Positions 25,994 through 37,530 of a DNA stretch of 64,000 nucleotides are shown in pieces. This DNA is from Methylobacterium variabile (GTDB lineage Bacteria > Pseudomonadota > Alphaproteobacteria > Rhizobiales > Beijerinckiaceae). The stretch spans positions 1 to 64,000 of the forward strand of contig NZ_LABY01000132.1 of the NCBI RefSeq assembly GCF_001043975.1. The letters are read 5' to 3'. The position numbers and the translations under genes were made by a program. Numbering within the stretch: position 1 is the first letter of the stretch; each line of letters opens with the position of its first letter. The notes under the pieces were generated by a model. It saw only the letters and a program-made list of their open reading frames with translations, had not been told where the DNA came from and made no database searches.

Positions 25994-27607
25994 ATGGCGA
26001 GCGACCTCTCCCGCGTGTCCCGCGCGCTCCTCTCCGTCTCCGACAAGACCGGGCTGGTGGAGTTCGCCCGTGCGCTCGCCGCCCGCGGCGTGACCCTGGT
26101 CTCCACCGGCGGCACCCACCGGGCGCTGAGCGACGCGGGCCTGCCGGTCACCGAGGTCTCCGACCTCACGGGCTTTCCCGAGATGATGGACGGCCGGGTC
26201 AAGACCCTGCATCCGGGGGTCCATGGCGGGCTGCTGGCCATCCGCGACAATCCCGAGCACCAGGCCGCCATGCTGGCCCACGGCATCGCGGCGATCGACC
26301 TCCTGGTCGTCAACCTCTATCCCTTCGAGGCGACGCTGGCGGCCGGCAAGCCCCCGGCCGAGTGCATCGAGAACATCGACATCGGCGGCCCGGCGATGAT
26401 CCGCGCCGCGGCCAAGAACCACGAGGACGTCGCGGTGGTGGTCGACGTGGCGGACTACGCCACGGTGCTCGCCGACCTCGACGCCCATGACGGCGCCATC
26501 GCCCTCGCGACCCGCCGGCGCCTGGCCCAGAAGGCCTTCGCCCGCACCGCCTCCTACGACGCCGCGATCGCGACCTGGCTCGCCGGCGAGATCGCGGCGC
26601 CCGAGGGCCAGGCCTTCCGGGCCCCGACCTTCCAGGCACTCGGAGGCACGCTCGCCCAGGGTCTGCGCTACGGCGAGAACCCGCACATGAGGGCCGCGTT
26701 CTACCGCACCGCCGGCAAGCCCCGGCCCGGCGTCGCGACCGCCCGCCAGCTCCAGGGCAAGGAGCTGTCCTACAACAACCTGAACGACACGGACGCGGCC
26801 TACGAGGCGGTGAGCGAGTTCGATCCCGCCCGCTCCGCCGCGGTGGTGATCGTCAAGCACGCCAACCCCTGCGGCGTCGCGGAAGGGGCGAGCCTGCGCG
26901 AGGCCTACGAGCGGGCGCTTCGCTGCGACCCGGTCTCGGCCTTCGGCGGCATCGTCGCGCTCAACCGCATCCTCGACGCCGAGGCGGCGCGCAAGATCGT
27001 CGAGATCTTCACCGAGGTGATCATCGCGCCCGACGCCACCGAGGAGGCGGTCGCGATCGTAGCCAGCAAGAAGAACCTGCGCCTGCTCACCGCCGGCGGG
27101 CTCGCCGATCCCCGCGCCCCCGGCGAGGCCTGGCGCACGGTGGCGGGCGGCTTCCTGGTGCAGGACCGCGACAACGCCGTCGTGGACGACATGCCGCTCA
27201 AGGTCGTGACCAAGCGCGCACCGACCGAAGCCGAGCTCGCCGACCTGCGCTTCGCCTTCCGGGTCGCCAAGCACGTGAAGTCGAACGCCATCGTCTATGC
27301 CAAGGACGGCGCCACGGTCGGCATCGGCGCCGGGCAGATGTCGCGGGTCGACTCGTCCCGCATCGCCGCCTGGAAGGCCGCCGAGGCCGCCAAGGCGGCC
27401 GGCCTCCCCGAGAGCCTCGCCCGCGGCGCGGTGGTGGCCTCCGACGCGTTCTTCCCCTTCGCCGACGGCCTGCTCGCCGCGGCCGAGGCGGGCGCGACCG
27501 CGGTGATCCAGCCGGGCGGCTCGATGCGCGACGACGAGGTGATCCGCGCCGCCGACGAGGCCGGCCTCGCCATGGTGCTCACCGGCCACCGCCACTTCCG
27601 GCACTGA
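25994..27607 (+). CDS. purH: Bifunctional AICAR transformylase/IMP cyclohydrolase
   Basis: A 537-residue enzyme for the last two steps of de novo purine synthesis: formylation of AICAR and ring closure to IMP. The N-terminal cyclohydrolase (about residues 1-195) starts [16 protein letters not shown] and contains [18 protein letters not shown] sequence. The transformylase part contains [15 protein letters not shown] and [10 protein letters not shown], with the catalytic Lys-His. The ATG is at 25994; the frame is open upstream without similarity. Its 3' end overlaps the convergent diguanylate cyclase gene by 29 bases. Confidence 0.97.
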   Translation: MASDLSRVSRALLSVSDKTGLVEFARALAARGVTLVSTGGTHRALSDAGLPVTEVSDLTGFPEMMDGRVKTLHPGVHGGLLAIRDNPEHQAAMLAHGIAAIDLLVVNLYPFEATLAAGKPPAECIENIDIGGPAMIRAAAKNHEDVAVVVDVADYATVLADLDAHDGAIALATRRRLAQKAFARTASYDAAIATWLAGEIAAPEGQAFRAPTFQALGGTLAQGLRYGENPHMRAAFYRTAGKPRPGVATARQLQGKELSYNNLNDTDAAYEAVSEFDPARSAAVVIVKHANPCGVAEGASLREAYERALRCDPVSAFGGIVALNRILDAEAARKIVEIFTEVIIAPDATEEAVAIVASKKNLRLLTAGGLADPRAPGEAWRTVAGGFLVQDRDNAVVDDMPLKVVTKRAPTEAELADLRFAFRVAKHVKSNAIVYAKDGATVGIGAGQMSRVDSSRIAAWKAAEAAKAAGLPESLARGAVVASDAFFPFADGLLAAAEAGATAVIQPGGSMRDDEVIRAADEAGLAMVLTGHRHFRH

Positions 27608-28784
27608 CGAGCTGGCCGGCCCCGGCGCTGCGGGAGGCGCGGGGCGCCGGGCCCGGCTCGGGCGCGGCGCACACGACGCGGTTGCGCCCGCCGCGCTTGG
27701 CGGCGTAGAGCGCCGCGTCGGCCCGGCGGAGCGCGGCCTCGAAGCCGTCCGCGCTCGTCGCCACCCCGATGCTCACCGTGACGCGCAGGCCGCCCGCGCC
27801 GACCCGGAACGGCTCCGCCTCGGTCGCCGCCCGGATCTGCTCGGCCTCGGCTTCGGCCGCCTCTTCCGGCAGCACGGCGAGGAATTCCTCGCCGCCCCAC
27901 CGCGCCAGCAGGTCGCCGCCGGTGGCGCGCCGCATGCGTGCGGCGAATTCCGCCAGCACGAGATCCCCGGCCTCGTGGCCGTGATCGTCGTTGATCGCCT
28001 TGAAGTGATCGATGTCGGCGAGGACGACGGCCATCCGCCGCGGGCTGGTCCGCGTCATCGCCTGGCTCACCGCCCGCGTCACGCCGCGGCGGTTCGCCAG
28101 CCCGGTCAGCGGATCGGTGGTCGCGAGCTGCGACAGGCGGGCGTTGGACCGCTCGCCCGCCATCGCGAGGAACCCGACGTAGATCAGCACGCTGCAGGCC
28201 TGATCGATGAGCAGGGAGATGCACGCGTTGCGGCCGTCGCTGACGACCTCCCGGTCGGCGACCAGGAGGATGATCGAGGCCACGAACGCCATCAGGTAGA
28301 CGGTCAGGCCGCCGGCCGCGACGTAGCGGGACCACTCCGCTCCCCCGCTGCCGCTCCGCAGGATCTCCCGCACGGTGGCAACGATCATGACGGCCAGGAT
28401 GGCGAAGACGGCGGCCAGGCCGAGGTCCGGGCCGAATCCGAACCAGGCGGGTGCCACGTAGGCGAGGCTGGGCAGCAGGGCGGCGAGGATCGTGCCCAGC
28501 CCATCGACCTGACGCCCGTGGAAGCGCCGCATCCCGGTCCAGCACAGCACGATGCTGCTGCCGAAGAGCCCATGCGCGAGGGCGCCGGTCAGGGGCGGCA
28601 GGGCCGGGCCGCCTCCGTCGCCGTAGTGGATCAGCGTGCCGCCGATCGAGCAGGCGACGCTGGCGCCCCAGTGAAGCAGGCAAGACTCCGCCCGCGGACG
28701 CAATCCCGAGACGAGGAAGACGAGAACGTAGCAGCAGCGCGCCGTAACGCCGGCAAACAGCAAGGTCGAAACATCCAGGGCCAT
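27579..28784 (-). CDS. Membrane-bound GGDEF diguanylate cyclase
   Basis: A 401-residue protein with about six hydrophobic helices (residues 5-215) and a C-terminal GGDEF domain. The active site is RWGGEEF (GGEEF at residues 297-301), so c-di-GMP synthesis from GTP is likely. The inhibitory RxxD site upstream is not preserved (TGGD), which suggests weak product inhibition. No EAL domain is present. The ATG is at 28784; the upstream frame lacks similarity. Its last codons overlap the 3' end of purH by 29 bases, tail to tail. Confidence 0.9.
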   Translation of the reverse strand: MALDVSTLLFAGVTARCCYVLVFLVSGLRPRAESCLLHWGASVACSIGGTLIHYGDGGGPALPPLTGALAHGLFGSSIVLCWTGMRRFHGRQVDGLGTILAALLPSLAYVAPAWFGFGPDLGLAAVFAILAVMIVATVREILRSGSGGAEWSRYVAAGGLTVYLMAFVASIILLVADREVVSDGRNACISLLIDQACSVLIYVGFLAMAGERSNARLSQLATTDPLTGLANRRGVTRAVSQAMTRTSPRRMAVVLADIDHFKAINDDHGHEAGDLVLAEFAARMRRATGGDLLARWGGEEFLAVLPEEAAEAEAEQIRAATEAEPFRVGAGGLRVTVSIGVATSADGFEAALRRADAALYAAKRGGRNRVVCAAPEPGPAPRASRSAGAGQLVSAGSGGGR

Positions 28785-29116
28785 GGTCGGTCTCGCGATC
28801 TCCCGGCCGTCGCGCCGCCACGACAGCCCTGAGGCCGGGCCGCGCGGTCGCACGAAGCCGGAGGTCGGCGCGCCGGGCCGGACCCCCGCCCGATGCCCGA
28901 TCCCGGTCGCCGCCGGACATCAGGGTAAGGCAGGAAAGATTACGAAAGAGACGCTGCGGAAGACGACATTTTTCGTCGCCCCGTGCTTTCGGCCGGTTCC
29001 CGGATGCTGATGCGGCGAGCCGCCCGCTCGCTCCGCCCGCCGTTGACGGGGGTCGTGATCCTGCGCCAAGCGTAGCGCTTCCCCATCGCGGGGATCGGTA
29101 CGCGGCGGGAGATCCC
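28785..29116. other. Intergenic region between divergent dgc and DUF3422 genes
   Basis: 332 bases with no supported gene. It must hold promoters for both divergent genes. A TTGACG at 29042-29047 is a possible -35 element for the DUF3422 gene, but no good -10 follows. GGCGGGAGATCCC just before 29117 is its ribosome site. Confidence 0.4.
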
Positions 29117-30400
29117 ATGAGGCTGACTGAACACCCCCTGCGGGCGCGGGTGCTGGCAGAGGTCCACGCCCGGCCCTTCACCCCGGTCAAGACGCCCCGC
29201 CGCTTCCTGCACTACGCCTTCCTGACCGACGGCGACGCCGCGGCGGCCGACCGCGACGCGCTCGAGGCCTACTGCACCGGCCTCGGCCATCCGGGCCCGG
29301 CGCCGGGGGCCAAGCAGCACCGGGTGGTCTTCTCCGGCGCCGTCCTGCGCTGGGAGAGCCACAGCGAGTTCACCACCTACACCTGGGAGTACGGCGACGC
29401 CCTGGCCCAGGCGTTCCAGCCCCAGCCCGATGCCCTCGAGGGCGCGATGGGGGAGGTGGCCCAGCCCGGTCCGCTCCTCGTCGCCGTCGACCTCCACCTC
29501 CTGCCGGCAGTGGAGGGCGGGCTGCCGCCGGAGATCGTCTCGACCTTCAACGCCGCCTCCCTGGCGATGGCGGAGGCCGAGGGCGGGGCGGCGGTGATCG
29601 CCACCGACTTCCAGTCCGATCCGCACGGCTACGTCCGCGTCGTGGTCGCCGACCGGCGCCTGAGCCGGCTCGGCGCCGGCGCCCTGGTGCAGCGCCTGCT
29701 CGAGATCGAGACCTACCGCACCCTGGCGCTCCTCGGCCTGCCCGAGGCACAGAGCCTCGGGCCGACGATCCGGCGGATCGAGACCGAGCTGCCCGCCCTG
29801 ATGGAGGCGATGCGCACGAGCGAGGGCTTTTCCGAGAACCACGCCCTCCTCGACCGCCTGATCGCGCTCGCTGCCGAGCTCGAGGCCGGGGCGTCCCGCA
29901 CGATGTTCCGCTTCGGCGCGACCCGGGCCTACGACGAGCTGGTGCGCCTGCGCCTCTCGGCGGCGGGCGAGCACGCGCTGCCCGGCCAGACCAGCTGGTC
30001 GATGTTCCTCGCCCGGCGCTACAATCCGGCGATCCGCACCTGCCTGGTGACCGCCGATCGCCAGGACCTGCTCTCCCGCCGCCTCGCCCGCGCCGCGCAG
30101 ATGCTGCGCACCCGGGTCGACATCGAGCTCGAGCGCCAGAACCAGGCCCAGCTCCAGGCGATGAACGACCGGGTCCGGCTGCAACTGCGCCTGCAGCAGA
30201 CCGTCGAGGGCCTCTCGGTCGCGGCGATCACCTACTACGTCGCGAGCCTCGTCCACCACGTGCTGGAGGGCGTCCACCATGCCGGCGTGCCGGTCGATGC
30301 GACGGTCGGGACGGCGCTGGCGGTGCCCTTGGTGGGAGTGGGGGTGTGGTGGACGGTGCGGCGGATCCGGCGGAGGCACGCGGAGCCGGGAGGGCATTGA
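29117..30400 (+). CDS. DUF3422 family membrane-anchored protein
   Basis: A 427-residue protein of the DUF3422 family. A large soluble N-terminal part starts [17 protein letters not shown], a family hallmark, and includes a helical region about residues 215-360. Two hydrophobic helices lie near the C-terminus ([13 protein letters not shown] and [13 protein letters not shown]) with a basic tail, so it is anchored in the inner membrane with most of its mass in the cytoplasm. The family is common in alphaproteobacteria and of unknown function. The ATG is at 29117 with GGGAG before it. Confidence 0.9.
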   Translation: MRLTEHPLRARVLAEVHARPFTPVKTPRRFLHYAFLTDGDAAAADRDALEAYCTGLGHPGPAPGAKQHRVVFSGAVLRWESHSEFTTYTWEYGDALAQAFQPQPDALEGAMGEVAQPGPLLVAVDLHLLPAVEGGLPPEIVSTFNAASLAMAEAEGGAAVIATDFQSDPHGYVRVVVADRRLSRLGAGALVQRLLEIETYRTLALLGLPEAQSLGPTIRRIETELPALMEAMRTSEGFSENHALLDRLIALAAELEAGASRTMFRFGATRAYDELVRLRLSAAGEHALPGQTSWSMFLARRYNPAIRTCLVTADRQDLLSRRLARAAQMLRTRVDIELERQNQAQLQAMNDRVRLQLRLQQTVEGLSVAAITYYVASLVHHVLEGVHHAGVPVDATVGTALAVPLVGVGVWWTVRRIRRRHAEPGGH

Positions 30401-30421
30401 GGGGCGTGCCCATCTCCCGCT

Positions 30422-31014
30422 CTACGGGACGACATCCTCCGCGGCGATCCACGTGATGGAGGCGCCGTGCGGATCGGTCCAGGCGACGGGCTTCCGGTTG
30501 ACCGACAGGGGGAAGCGGCCGCCGCCCGGCTCAGCCACGCCGCCCGACAGGTCGGGCATCACGCGCGGGGCTTCGTTGCAGATCCAGTACGGGCACAGCG
30601 ACGTCACCTCGTCCGCGAAGGCCCACGGCGCCGCGTGGTCCGGCACGTAGGCCAGCACGGCGGAGCGGAACACGACCAGCGTCGCGTCCGCGGGCGCCTC
30701 CCGGCAGAGCGAGGCCAGCGCGCCGGCTCGTTGGTCTGCGTCGATCGCGACAGCATCAGCGATCGGACAGCCGGGGCGTTCTCGAGTAGCCGGCGTCGGA
30801 AGTCTCCGAAATCCCCGGACGTGCCTGCAACGGAGTCGACGGCGGCGAAGAGCAGGTTGGGCTGCTGCTTGTTCGGCGTGAGCGCCGACAGCATGTCGAG
30901 GATCTGCGCGTCGCCCGCGACGCCCCGGGCCAAAGACTCGTAGAGCGCCGAGCGGTCCCTCGCTTCATCGTCGGCGAAGCGGATGTAGCGCTCCGCGAGG
31001 CCGGTCAGGACCAC
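30422..31014 (-). pseudogene. DUF2332 family gene, internally deleted and frameshifted
   Basis: The 5' half (GTG at 31014) encodes about 97 residues that look like the start of DUF2332 proteins (YESLARGVAGDAQILDML, then STQTNEPAR). The frame then switches near 30722 to one encoding DATLVVFRSAVLAYV and a C-terminal 80 residues ending at 30422, which resembles the family's end. The central part, over 100 residues in intact members, is absent. Together this points to an internal deletion that also shifted the frame. Both pieces read well in their own frames, so decay is recent. Confidence 0.75.
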
Positions 31015-31154
31015 GATGCTAGGCCGCGCCGACCGAATACGCCGACTTCTGAAATAAGGGTGTCCCTCTCGCGATCCATGGCCCTTGACCCTTCCGACCA
31101 GCCGAGGATGGATCCCTACGTCATGTCTCGCAAGACGTGTTTTTCCTAGACCAT

Positions 31155-31178
31155 GGCGGCGGCCTGGGGGCCGCCGCC
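31155..31178 (-). terminator. Hairpin after actP
   Basis: GGCGGCGGCC at 31155-31164 and GGCCGCCGCC at 31169-31178 make a perfect 10-bp stem with a 4-base loop, 11 bases past the actP stop. No T-run follows, as is common in GC-rich genomes. Confidence 0.55.
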
Positions 31179-31188
31179 GCCGTCACCA

Positions 31189-32877
31189 TCAATGCGCGTG
31201 CGCGCCCGCCGCCCCGATGCCGGTCTCCGAGCGCACGTACTGCGCCTCGAAGGCCGCCCGCTCGCGCCGCGCCCGGGCGCTGTTGTCGATCGTCGACACC
31301 GCCCAGATGCCGAGGAAGGCGAGCGGCATCGAGAACAGGGCCGGGTTGTCGTAGGGGAAGAGCGCGGCCGGGTGGCCGAAGGTGGTGACCCACACGGCCT
31401 TCGACAGCACCACCATCACCACCGCGCTGACGAGCCCGACGAGGCCGCCGACCAGGGCGCCCAGCGTCGTGGTGCCCTTCCACAGGATCGACATCGCGAG
31501 CACCGGGAAGTTGCAGCTCGCCGCCACCGCGAAGGCGAGGCCGACCATGAAGGCGACGTTCTGGTTCTCGAACACGTAGCCGAGATAGATCGCCACGATG
31601 CCGATCACGACGGCCGAGATCTTCGACAGTCGCACCTCGCTGGCTTCGGTGGTGCGCCCGCGGGCGAAGACCTGGGCGTAGAGGTCGTGGCTCACGGCGG
31701 AGGCGCCGGCGAGCGTCAGGCCCGCCACCACCGCGAGGATCGTCGCGAAGGCCACCGCCGAGATGAAGCCGAGGAAGAGCGAGCCGCCGGTGGCGTTGGC
31801 GAGGTGCACCGCCGCCATGTTGCTGCCGCCGAGGAGCCCGGTGATCCGGTCGTAGGCACCGTTCGCCCCGGCCGTGAAGTAGCTCGGATCGCCCATCAGG
31901 AAGGTGATGGCGCCGAAGCCGATGATGAAGGTCAGGATGTAGAAGTAGGCGATCAGGCCGGTGGCGTAGAACACCGACTTGCGGGCGGCCTGCGCGTCCG
32001 AGACGGTGAAGAACCGCATCAGGATATGGGGCAGTCCGGCGGTGCCGAACATCAGGCCGATGCCGAGGGAGATCGCCGAGATCGGATCGGCAACGAGGCC
32101 GCCCGGCGCCATGATCGCCTCGTGCTTGGGGTGCTCGGCGACGGCGGCGGCGAACAGGGCCTCCGGGTTGAAGCCGTAGCGCCACAGCACGGCGAGCGCC
32201 ATGAACGAGGCGCCGGCGAGCAGCAGGCAGGCCTTGATGATCTGCACCCAGGTCGTCGCCTTCATGCCGCCGAAGGCGACGTAGACGATCATCAGGAGGC
32301 CGACCGCGATGACGGCGTAGAGGTAGTCGAGGCCGAACAGCAGCTGGATCAGCTTGCCGGCGCCGACCATCTGGGCGATCAGGTAGAACGCCACCACGAC
32401 GAGCGTGCCGGTCGCCGACAGGATGCGGATCCGGGTCTGGTCGAGCCGGAAGCTCGCGACGTCGGCGAAGGTGAACTTGCCGAGGTTGCGGAGGCGCTCG
32501 GCGATCAGGAAGAGCACGATCGGCCAGCCGACCAGGAAGCCGATCGAGTAGATCAGCCCGTCGAAGCCCGACGAGAACACGAGCCCTGAGATGCCGAGGA
32601 ACGAGGCCGCCGACATGTAGTCGCCCGCGATGGCGAGCGCGTTCTGGCCGGCCGAGATGCCGCCGCCGGCGGCGTAGAAGTCCGACGCCGACTTCGAGCC
32701 CGCGGCGGCCTTGTAGGTGATGCCCAGCGTGGCGAGCACGAAGAGCAGGAACATGGCGACGGCGGTCCAGTTGGTCGCCTGCTTCTGGACCGCGCCGAGA
32801 TCCGGCCCGGCGGCCAGCGCCGCGCCGGCCCCGACGACGGTGAGGGCTGCCACGATGGCGATGCGGCGCGCGCTCAT
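31189..32877 (-). CDS. actP: Cation/acetate symporter ActP
   Basis: A 562-residue sodium:solute symporter of the acetate permease type. A leader helix ([15 protein letters not shown]) precedes about 13 membrane helices, with the family segments [23 protein letters not shown] and [18 protein letters not shown]. It imports acetate and other short acids with a cation. The ATG overlaps the stop of the DUF485 gene by four bases, so the two are coupled, as in the E. coli yjcH-actP pair. acs lies upstream on the same strand, giving uptake followed by activation. Confidence 0.94.
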   Translation of the reverse strand: MSARRIAIVAALTVVGAGAALAAGPDLGAVQKQATNWTAVAMFLLFVLATLGITYKAAAGSKSASDFYAAGGGISAGQNALAIAGDYMSAASFLGISGLVFSSGFDGLIYSIGFLVGWPIVLFLIAERLRNLGKFTFADVASFRLDQTRIRILSATGTLVVVAFYLIAQMVGAGKLIQLLFGLDYLYAVIAVGLLMIVYVAFGGMKATTWVQIIKACLLLAGASFMALAVLWRYGFNPEALFAAAVAEHPKHEAIMAPGGLVADPISAISLGIGLMFGTAGLPHILMRFFTVSDAQAARKSVFYATGLIAYFYILTFIIGFGAITFLMGDPSYFTAGANGAYDRITGLLGGSNMAAVHLANATGGSLFLGFISAVAFATILAVVAGLTLAGASAVSHDLYAQVFARGRTTEASEVRLSKISAVVIGIVAIYLGYVFENQNVAFMVGLAFAVAASCNFPVLAMSILWKGTTTLGALVGGLVGLVSAVVMVVLSKAVWVTTFGHPAALFPYDNPALFSMPLAFLGIWAVSTIDNSARARRERAAFEAQYVRSETGIGAAGAHAH

Positions 32878-33182
32878 CGGCCGAGCTCCCGGTTGAGGTC
32901 GCGGGTCAGGTCGTCGAAGCGGCCGTTGGCCCGGGCGACGTAGATCCCGGTGAGCACGAAGGCCGAGACAATGACGACGAGGCCGAGCACGATGCCGAGC
33001 GAGGTCACGCCGCCACCGATCTTCGTCGCCATCAGGCCGTGCGCAAAGGCGACGAGCAGGATGAAGACGAGATAGATCGCCAGCATCGCGCCGGACAGGA
33101 TCCAGCCGAAGCGGGTGCGTTCACTCACCAGCTCGCGGAACTTCGGGCTCGCCAGAACCCGTGCGGTGTTTGCCTCTGCCAT
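32874..33182 (-). CDS. yjcH: DUF485 membrane protein (YjcH type)
   Basis: A 102-residue protein with two membrane helices ([20 protein letters not shown] and [20 protein letters not shown]) and a charged C-terminal tail. It matches DUF485/YjcH, which accompanies ActP acetate permeases. It may be an accessory or stabilising subunit. The stop overlaps the actP start by four bases. It has an own promoter region of about 290 bases that separates it from acs and contains repeated GCAAA motifs. Confidence 0.92.
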   Translation of the reverse strand: MAEANTARVLASPKFRELVSERTRFGWILSGAMLAIYLVFILLVAFAHGLMATKIGGGVTSLGIVLGLVVIVSAFVLTGIYVARANGRFDDLTRDLNRELGR

Positions 33183-33320
33183 CGGCGGGCCTCCCTATGT
33201 TTCGCTTCTGTGACCGGCCACGGCTCCGCCGCGCGCCGTCGAGGGCACGAGGCAGTGAGGCCGATGCTTTGATCGCTGTGTCGCGCCTGTTCTCGCCAGG
33301 CTGAGCTTGCGCCGACTGCG

Positions 33321-33375
33321 TTTGCTGCGGCGCAAAAATGCAGATGACCTGAAATTCGGGCAAATGCCAGCGCAA
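33321..33375. promoter_or_regulatory. Candidate operator of yjcH-actP with GCAAA repeats
   Basis: TTTGC at 33321-33325 and GCAAA at 33332-33336 form an inverted repeat with 6 bases between. More GCAAA/GGCAAAT motifs follow up to 33375. Clusters of TTTGC/GCAAA resemble sites described for RamB/ScfR-type regulators of short-chain acid metabolism. The position, 140 to 190 bases before yjcH, fits control of acetate uptake. Confidence 0.4.
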
Positions 33376-33442
33376 AGAGACTGAGAATGCTCTTAATGCG
33401 ACGAAGGTCTGAGAAGCGCGGCGGTCGGAGCCGGGATGAAGA

Positions 33443-33468
33443 GCCGGGGCCCGTTCGTGGGCCCCGGC
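33443..33468 (-). terminator. Terminator of acs
   Basis: GCCGGGGCCC at 33443-33452 and GGGCCCCGGC at 33459-33468 form a perfect 10-bp hairpin, 8 bases after the acs stop. On the transcribed strand it is followed by CTCTTCATCC, a weak pyrimidine run. Confidence 0.65.
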
Positions 33469-33475
33469 ATGACGG

Positions 33476-35425
<1,950 letters not shown>

Positions 35426-35580
35426 GGCGCTCTCCCTGTTGTGACCGGCCCCGGCGCAGGCGCGGTGGCCGGGTTGATTGCCGCCGGTTTAGGCATCCGC
35501 CCGCCGCGCCTGCAACCGATCATTCCGTCTAATGCAGGGCGGATTAACTCGCTTGGCCCAGCGTGGCGGACCGTCGCCGG

Positions 35581-35841
35581 CTACTCAGTACAGCCGATGC
35601 AGATCCCGGTGTCGATCTTGCGCTGGATCTGCCGGTCGCGCTCCTGCAGTTCCGGCGTCAGGCCGGCATCCGGGCCGAGAGCGGCGCCCGGCGGCTTGGT
35701 CTGGCCGACATCGGTGGTCTCGCGGGTGGCCGGGCCGAGGGACCCGGTGCTGGCCGGATCCTGCGCGGGTGCCTGGGCGAGGAGCGGGCCGGGAGCGAGG
35801 GCCGCCGCCACGAGGGCGGCGAGAAGACGCGTGCGACGCAT
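35581..35841 (-). CDS. Small exported hypothetical protein
   Basis: An 86-residue protein with a signal peptide (LLAALVAAALAPGPLLAQ, cleavage near residue 23), a flexible Pro/Gly/Thr-rich middle and a C-terminal helix (PELQERDRQIQRKI). It ends in GICIGCTE, whose two Cys could form a disulfide or bind metal. No family is recognised. The start at 35841 has a strong AAGGAGG six to seven bases upstream. It stands alone between acs and the deaminase gene. Confidence 0.75.
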   Translation of the reverse strand: MRRTRLLAALVAAALAPGPLLAQAPAQDPASTGSLGPATRETTDVGQTKPPGAALGPDAGLTPELQERDRQIQRKIDTGICIGCTE

Positions 35842-35962
35842 GTTGGGCCTCCTTCGTTGGTCCGAAAACGCACTCGGAAAGACAAGTCTCAAGTCTCGCC
35901 AAGGACAACTCCCGGCCCAAGCCTGGGTTTCACAGCGTCGGTCCCGCAGGGGCACCCGCCCG

Positions 35963-36442
35963 TCAGTACGGCACCCGGTCGGCCTTTGCCTCGTAGCGTT
36001 TCCAGACCTCGATCGCCTCGGCCCGCATCATCTGCCGGATCGGGATCTTGCGCTCGGCCGCGGGCTTGCGGATCTCCTCGTAGATCATGCTGTCGTCGAA
36101 GTTGCCGTGACGCAGGGCGTCCTCGTTGGTCGAGGCGTAGAAGATCCGCGAGATGCCGGCCCAGTAGGCTGCGGCCATGCACATCGGGCACGGCTCGGCC
36201 GAAGTGTAGAGGGTGGCGCCCGGTAGCTTGAAGCTGCCCGCCGTCTTGCAGGCCTCGCGGATCGCCGCCATCTCGGCGTGCCAGGTCGGGTCGTTCTCGG
36301 CGACGACCCGGTTGGCGCCCTCGCCGATGATCTCGCCCTCGCGCACGATCACAGCGCCGAAGGCGCCGCCGGCGCTCTCGACCAGGGCGGTCCGCTCCGA
36401 CAGCGCGATGGCGCGCGCCATGAAGGTCTCGTCGTCGGTCAT
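35963..36442 (-). CDS. guaD: Guanine deaminase-like nucleoside deaminase
   Basis: A 159-residue zinc-dependent deaminase of the cytidine-deaminase fold. HAEMAAIREA gives the zinc His and catalytic Glu, and EPCPMCM gives the two zinc Cys. The ending region FDDSMIYEEIRKPAAERKIP resembles Bacillus GuaD guanine deaminase rather than TadA, so xanthine production from guanine is likely. I chose ATG at 36442; an in-frame upstream start adds 14 Arg-rich residues. The next gene upstream on the same strand is the LysR regulator, 82 bases away. Confidence 0.8.
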   Translation of the reverse strand: MTDDETFMARAIALSERTALVESAGGAFGAVIVREGEIIGEGANRVVAENDPTWHAEMAAIREACKTAGSFKLPGATLYTSAEPCPMCMAAAYWAGISRIFYASTNEDALRHGNFDDSMIYEEIRKPAAERKIPIRQMMRAEAIEVWKRYEAKADRVPY

Positions 36443-36524
36443 CGGTGCCCCTCGTCGCCTGCCCTCGCGGTGCCCGGGGAGCATGGTGCCACCCGGCCGA
36501 AAGGCAAGCGCCGGAGCGCCCCGC

Positions 36525-37415
36525 TCAGTAGGTCCAGCGCTGCGCCTTGGCGACGAGGAAGTCCCGGAACGCCTGGACGCGGGCGACCGTCCGCATCTCC
36601 TCGGCGTAGACGAGGTAGCTCTCGAGGTTCGGCATCTCGTAGTCGCGCAGGACCTGCACCAGCTGCTCGTTCCCGTCCGCGACGTAGTCCGGCAGGATGC
36701 CGATGCCGGCGCCGGTCTCGACCGCGAGCTGGAGCGCCGAGATGTTGTTGACCGTGAAGTGGATGGTGCGGTGCTCGCGGCCCTCGCGGCCGACGGTGGC
36801 GAGCCAGTGCGTCGCCATCAGGTAGGAGGGCTGGTCGCCGCCGAAGGAGACCAGGCGGTGCTTGTCGAGATCCTCGATCGTCTTCGGCTCGCCGAAGCGC
36901 TTCACGTATTCGAGCGACGCGAAGACGTGGTAGTGCACGGTGAACAGCCGGCGCTGGATCAGGTCCGGCTGGGCCGGGCGGCGGAGCCGAATCGCCACGT
37001 CGGCCTCGCGCATGGCGAGGTCGAGTTCCTCGTTGGTCAGGATCAGCTCGACGCGGACATCCGGGTGCAGGTCCAGGAACTCGGCCACCCGCTGCGACAG
37101 CCAGGCGGTGCCGAGGCCGACGGTCGTCGTCACCTTGAGGTCGCCGGAGGGGCGCTCGCTGGTCTCGACGAGGCGCGCCCGGGTGGTCTCGAGCCGCATC
37201 TTCATGTCCCGGGCGGCCCGGAACAGGAGGTCGCCCTGCTCGGTCAGGATCAGCCCGCGGGCGTGGCGGTGGAACAGCGGCGCCTTCAGCTCCCGCTCCA
37301 GGGCGCTGATCTGGCGGCTGACGGCCGACTGGCTCAGGCCGATGTCGTCGCCCGCCTTGGTGAAGCTGCCGGCTTCGGCGACGTTGAGGAAAATCCGGAT
37401 CTTGTCCCAGTCCAC
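36525..37415 (-). CDS. LysR family regulator, LsrB/VtlR type
   Basis: A 296-residue LysR regulator. The helix-turn-helix N-terminus (DWDKIRIFLNVAEAGSFT, GLSQSAVSRQ) is followed by an effector-binding domain beginning PSGDLKVTTTVGLG. The match in wording and in its place beside trxB points to the LsrB/VtlR group of Hyphomicrobiales, which controls redox and envelope genes and sRNAs. The start is GTG at 37415, with GAGGGG nine bases upstream. The longer start at 37484 adds 23 unrelated residues. The regulated targets are not visible here. Confidence 0.9.
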   Translation of the reverse strand: MDWDKIRIFLNVAEAGSFTKAGDDIGLSQSAVSRQISALERELKAPLFHRHARGLILTEQGDLLFRAARDMKMRLETTRARLVETSERPSGDLKVTTTVGLGTAWLSQRVAEFLDLHPDVRVELILTNEELDLAMREADVAIRLRRPAQPDLIQRRLFTVHYHVFASLEYVKRFGEPKTIEDLDKHRLVSFGGDQPSYLMATHWLATVGREGREHRTIHFTVNNISALQLAVETGAGIGILPDYVADGNEQLVQVLRDYEMPNLESYLVYAEEMRTVARVQAFRDFLVAKAQRWTY

Positions 37416-37490
37416 GGCCGTAAACCCCTCGCCAGAGCCCCGGCCGGCCTGAGAACGGGCCGGTGAGTTCAGAGCGAACGCCACACAAGG

Positions 37491-37519
37491 CCGGGGCCGG
37501 GGCTCATCCCCGGCCCCGG
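37491..37519 (-). terminator. Terminator of trxB
   Basis: CCGGGGCCGGGG at 37491-37502 and its exact complement at 37508-37519 form a 12-bp stem with a 5-base loop, just after the trxB stop. It would separate trxB from the LysR gene downstream. Confidence 0.65.
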
Positions 37520-37530
37520 AACAACTTCGC

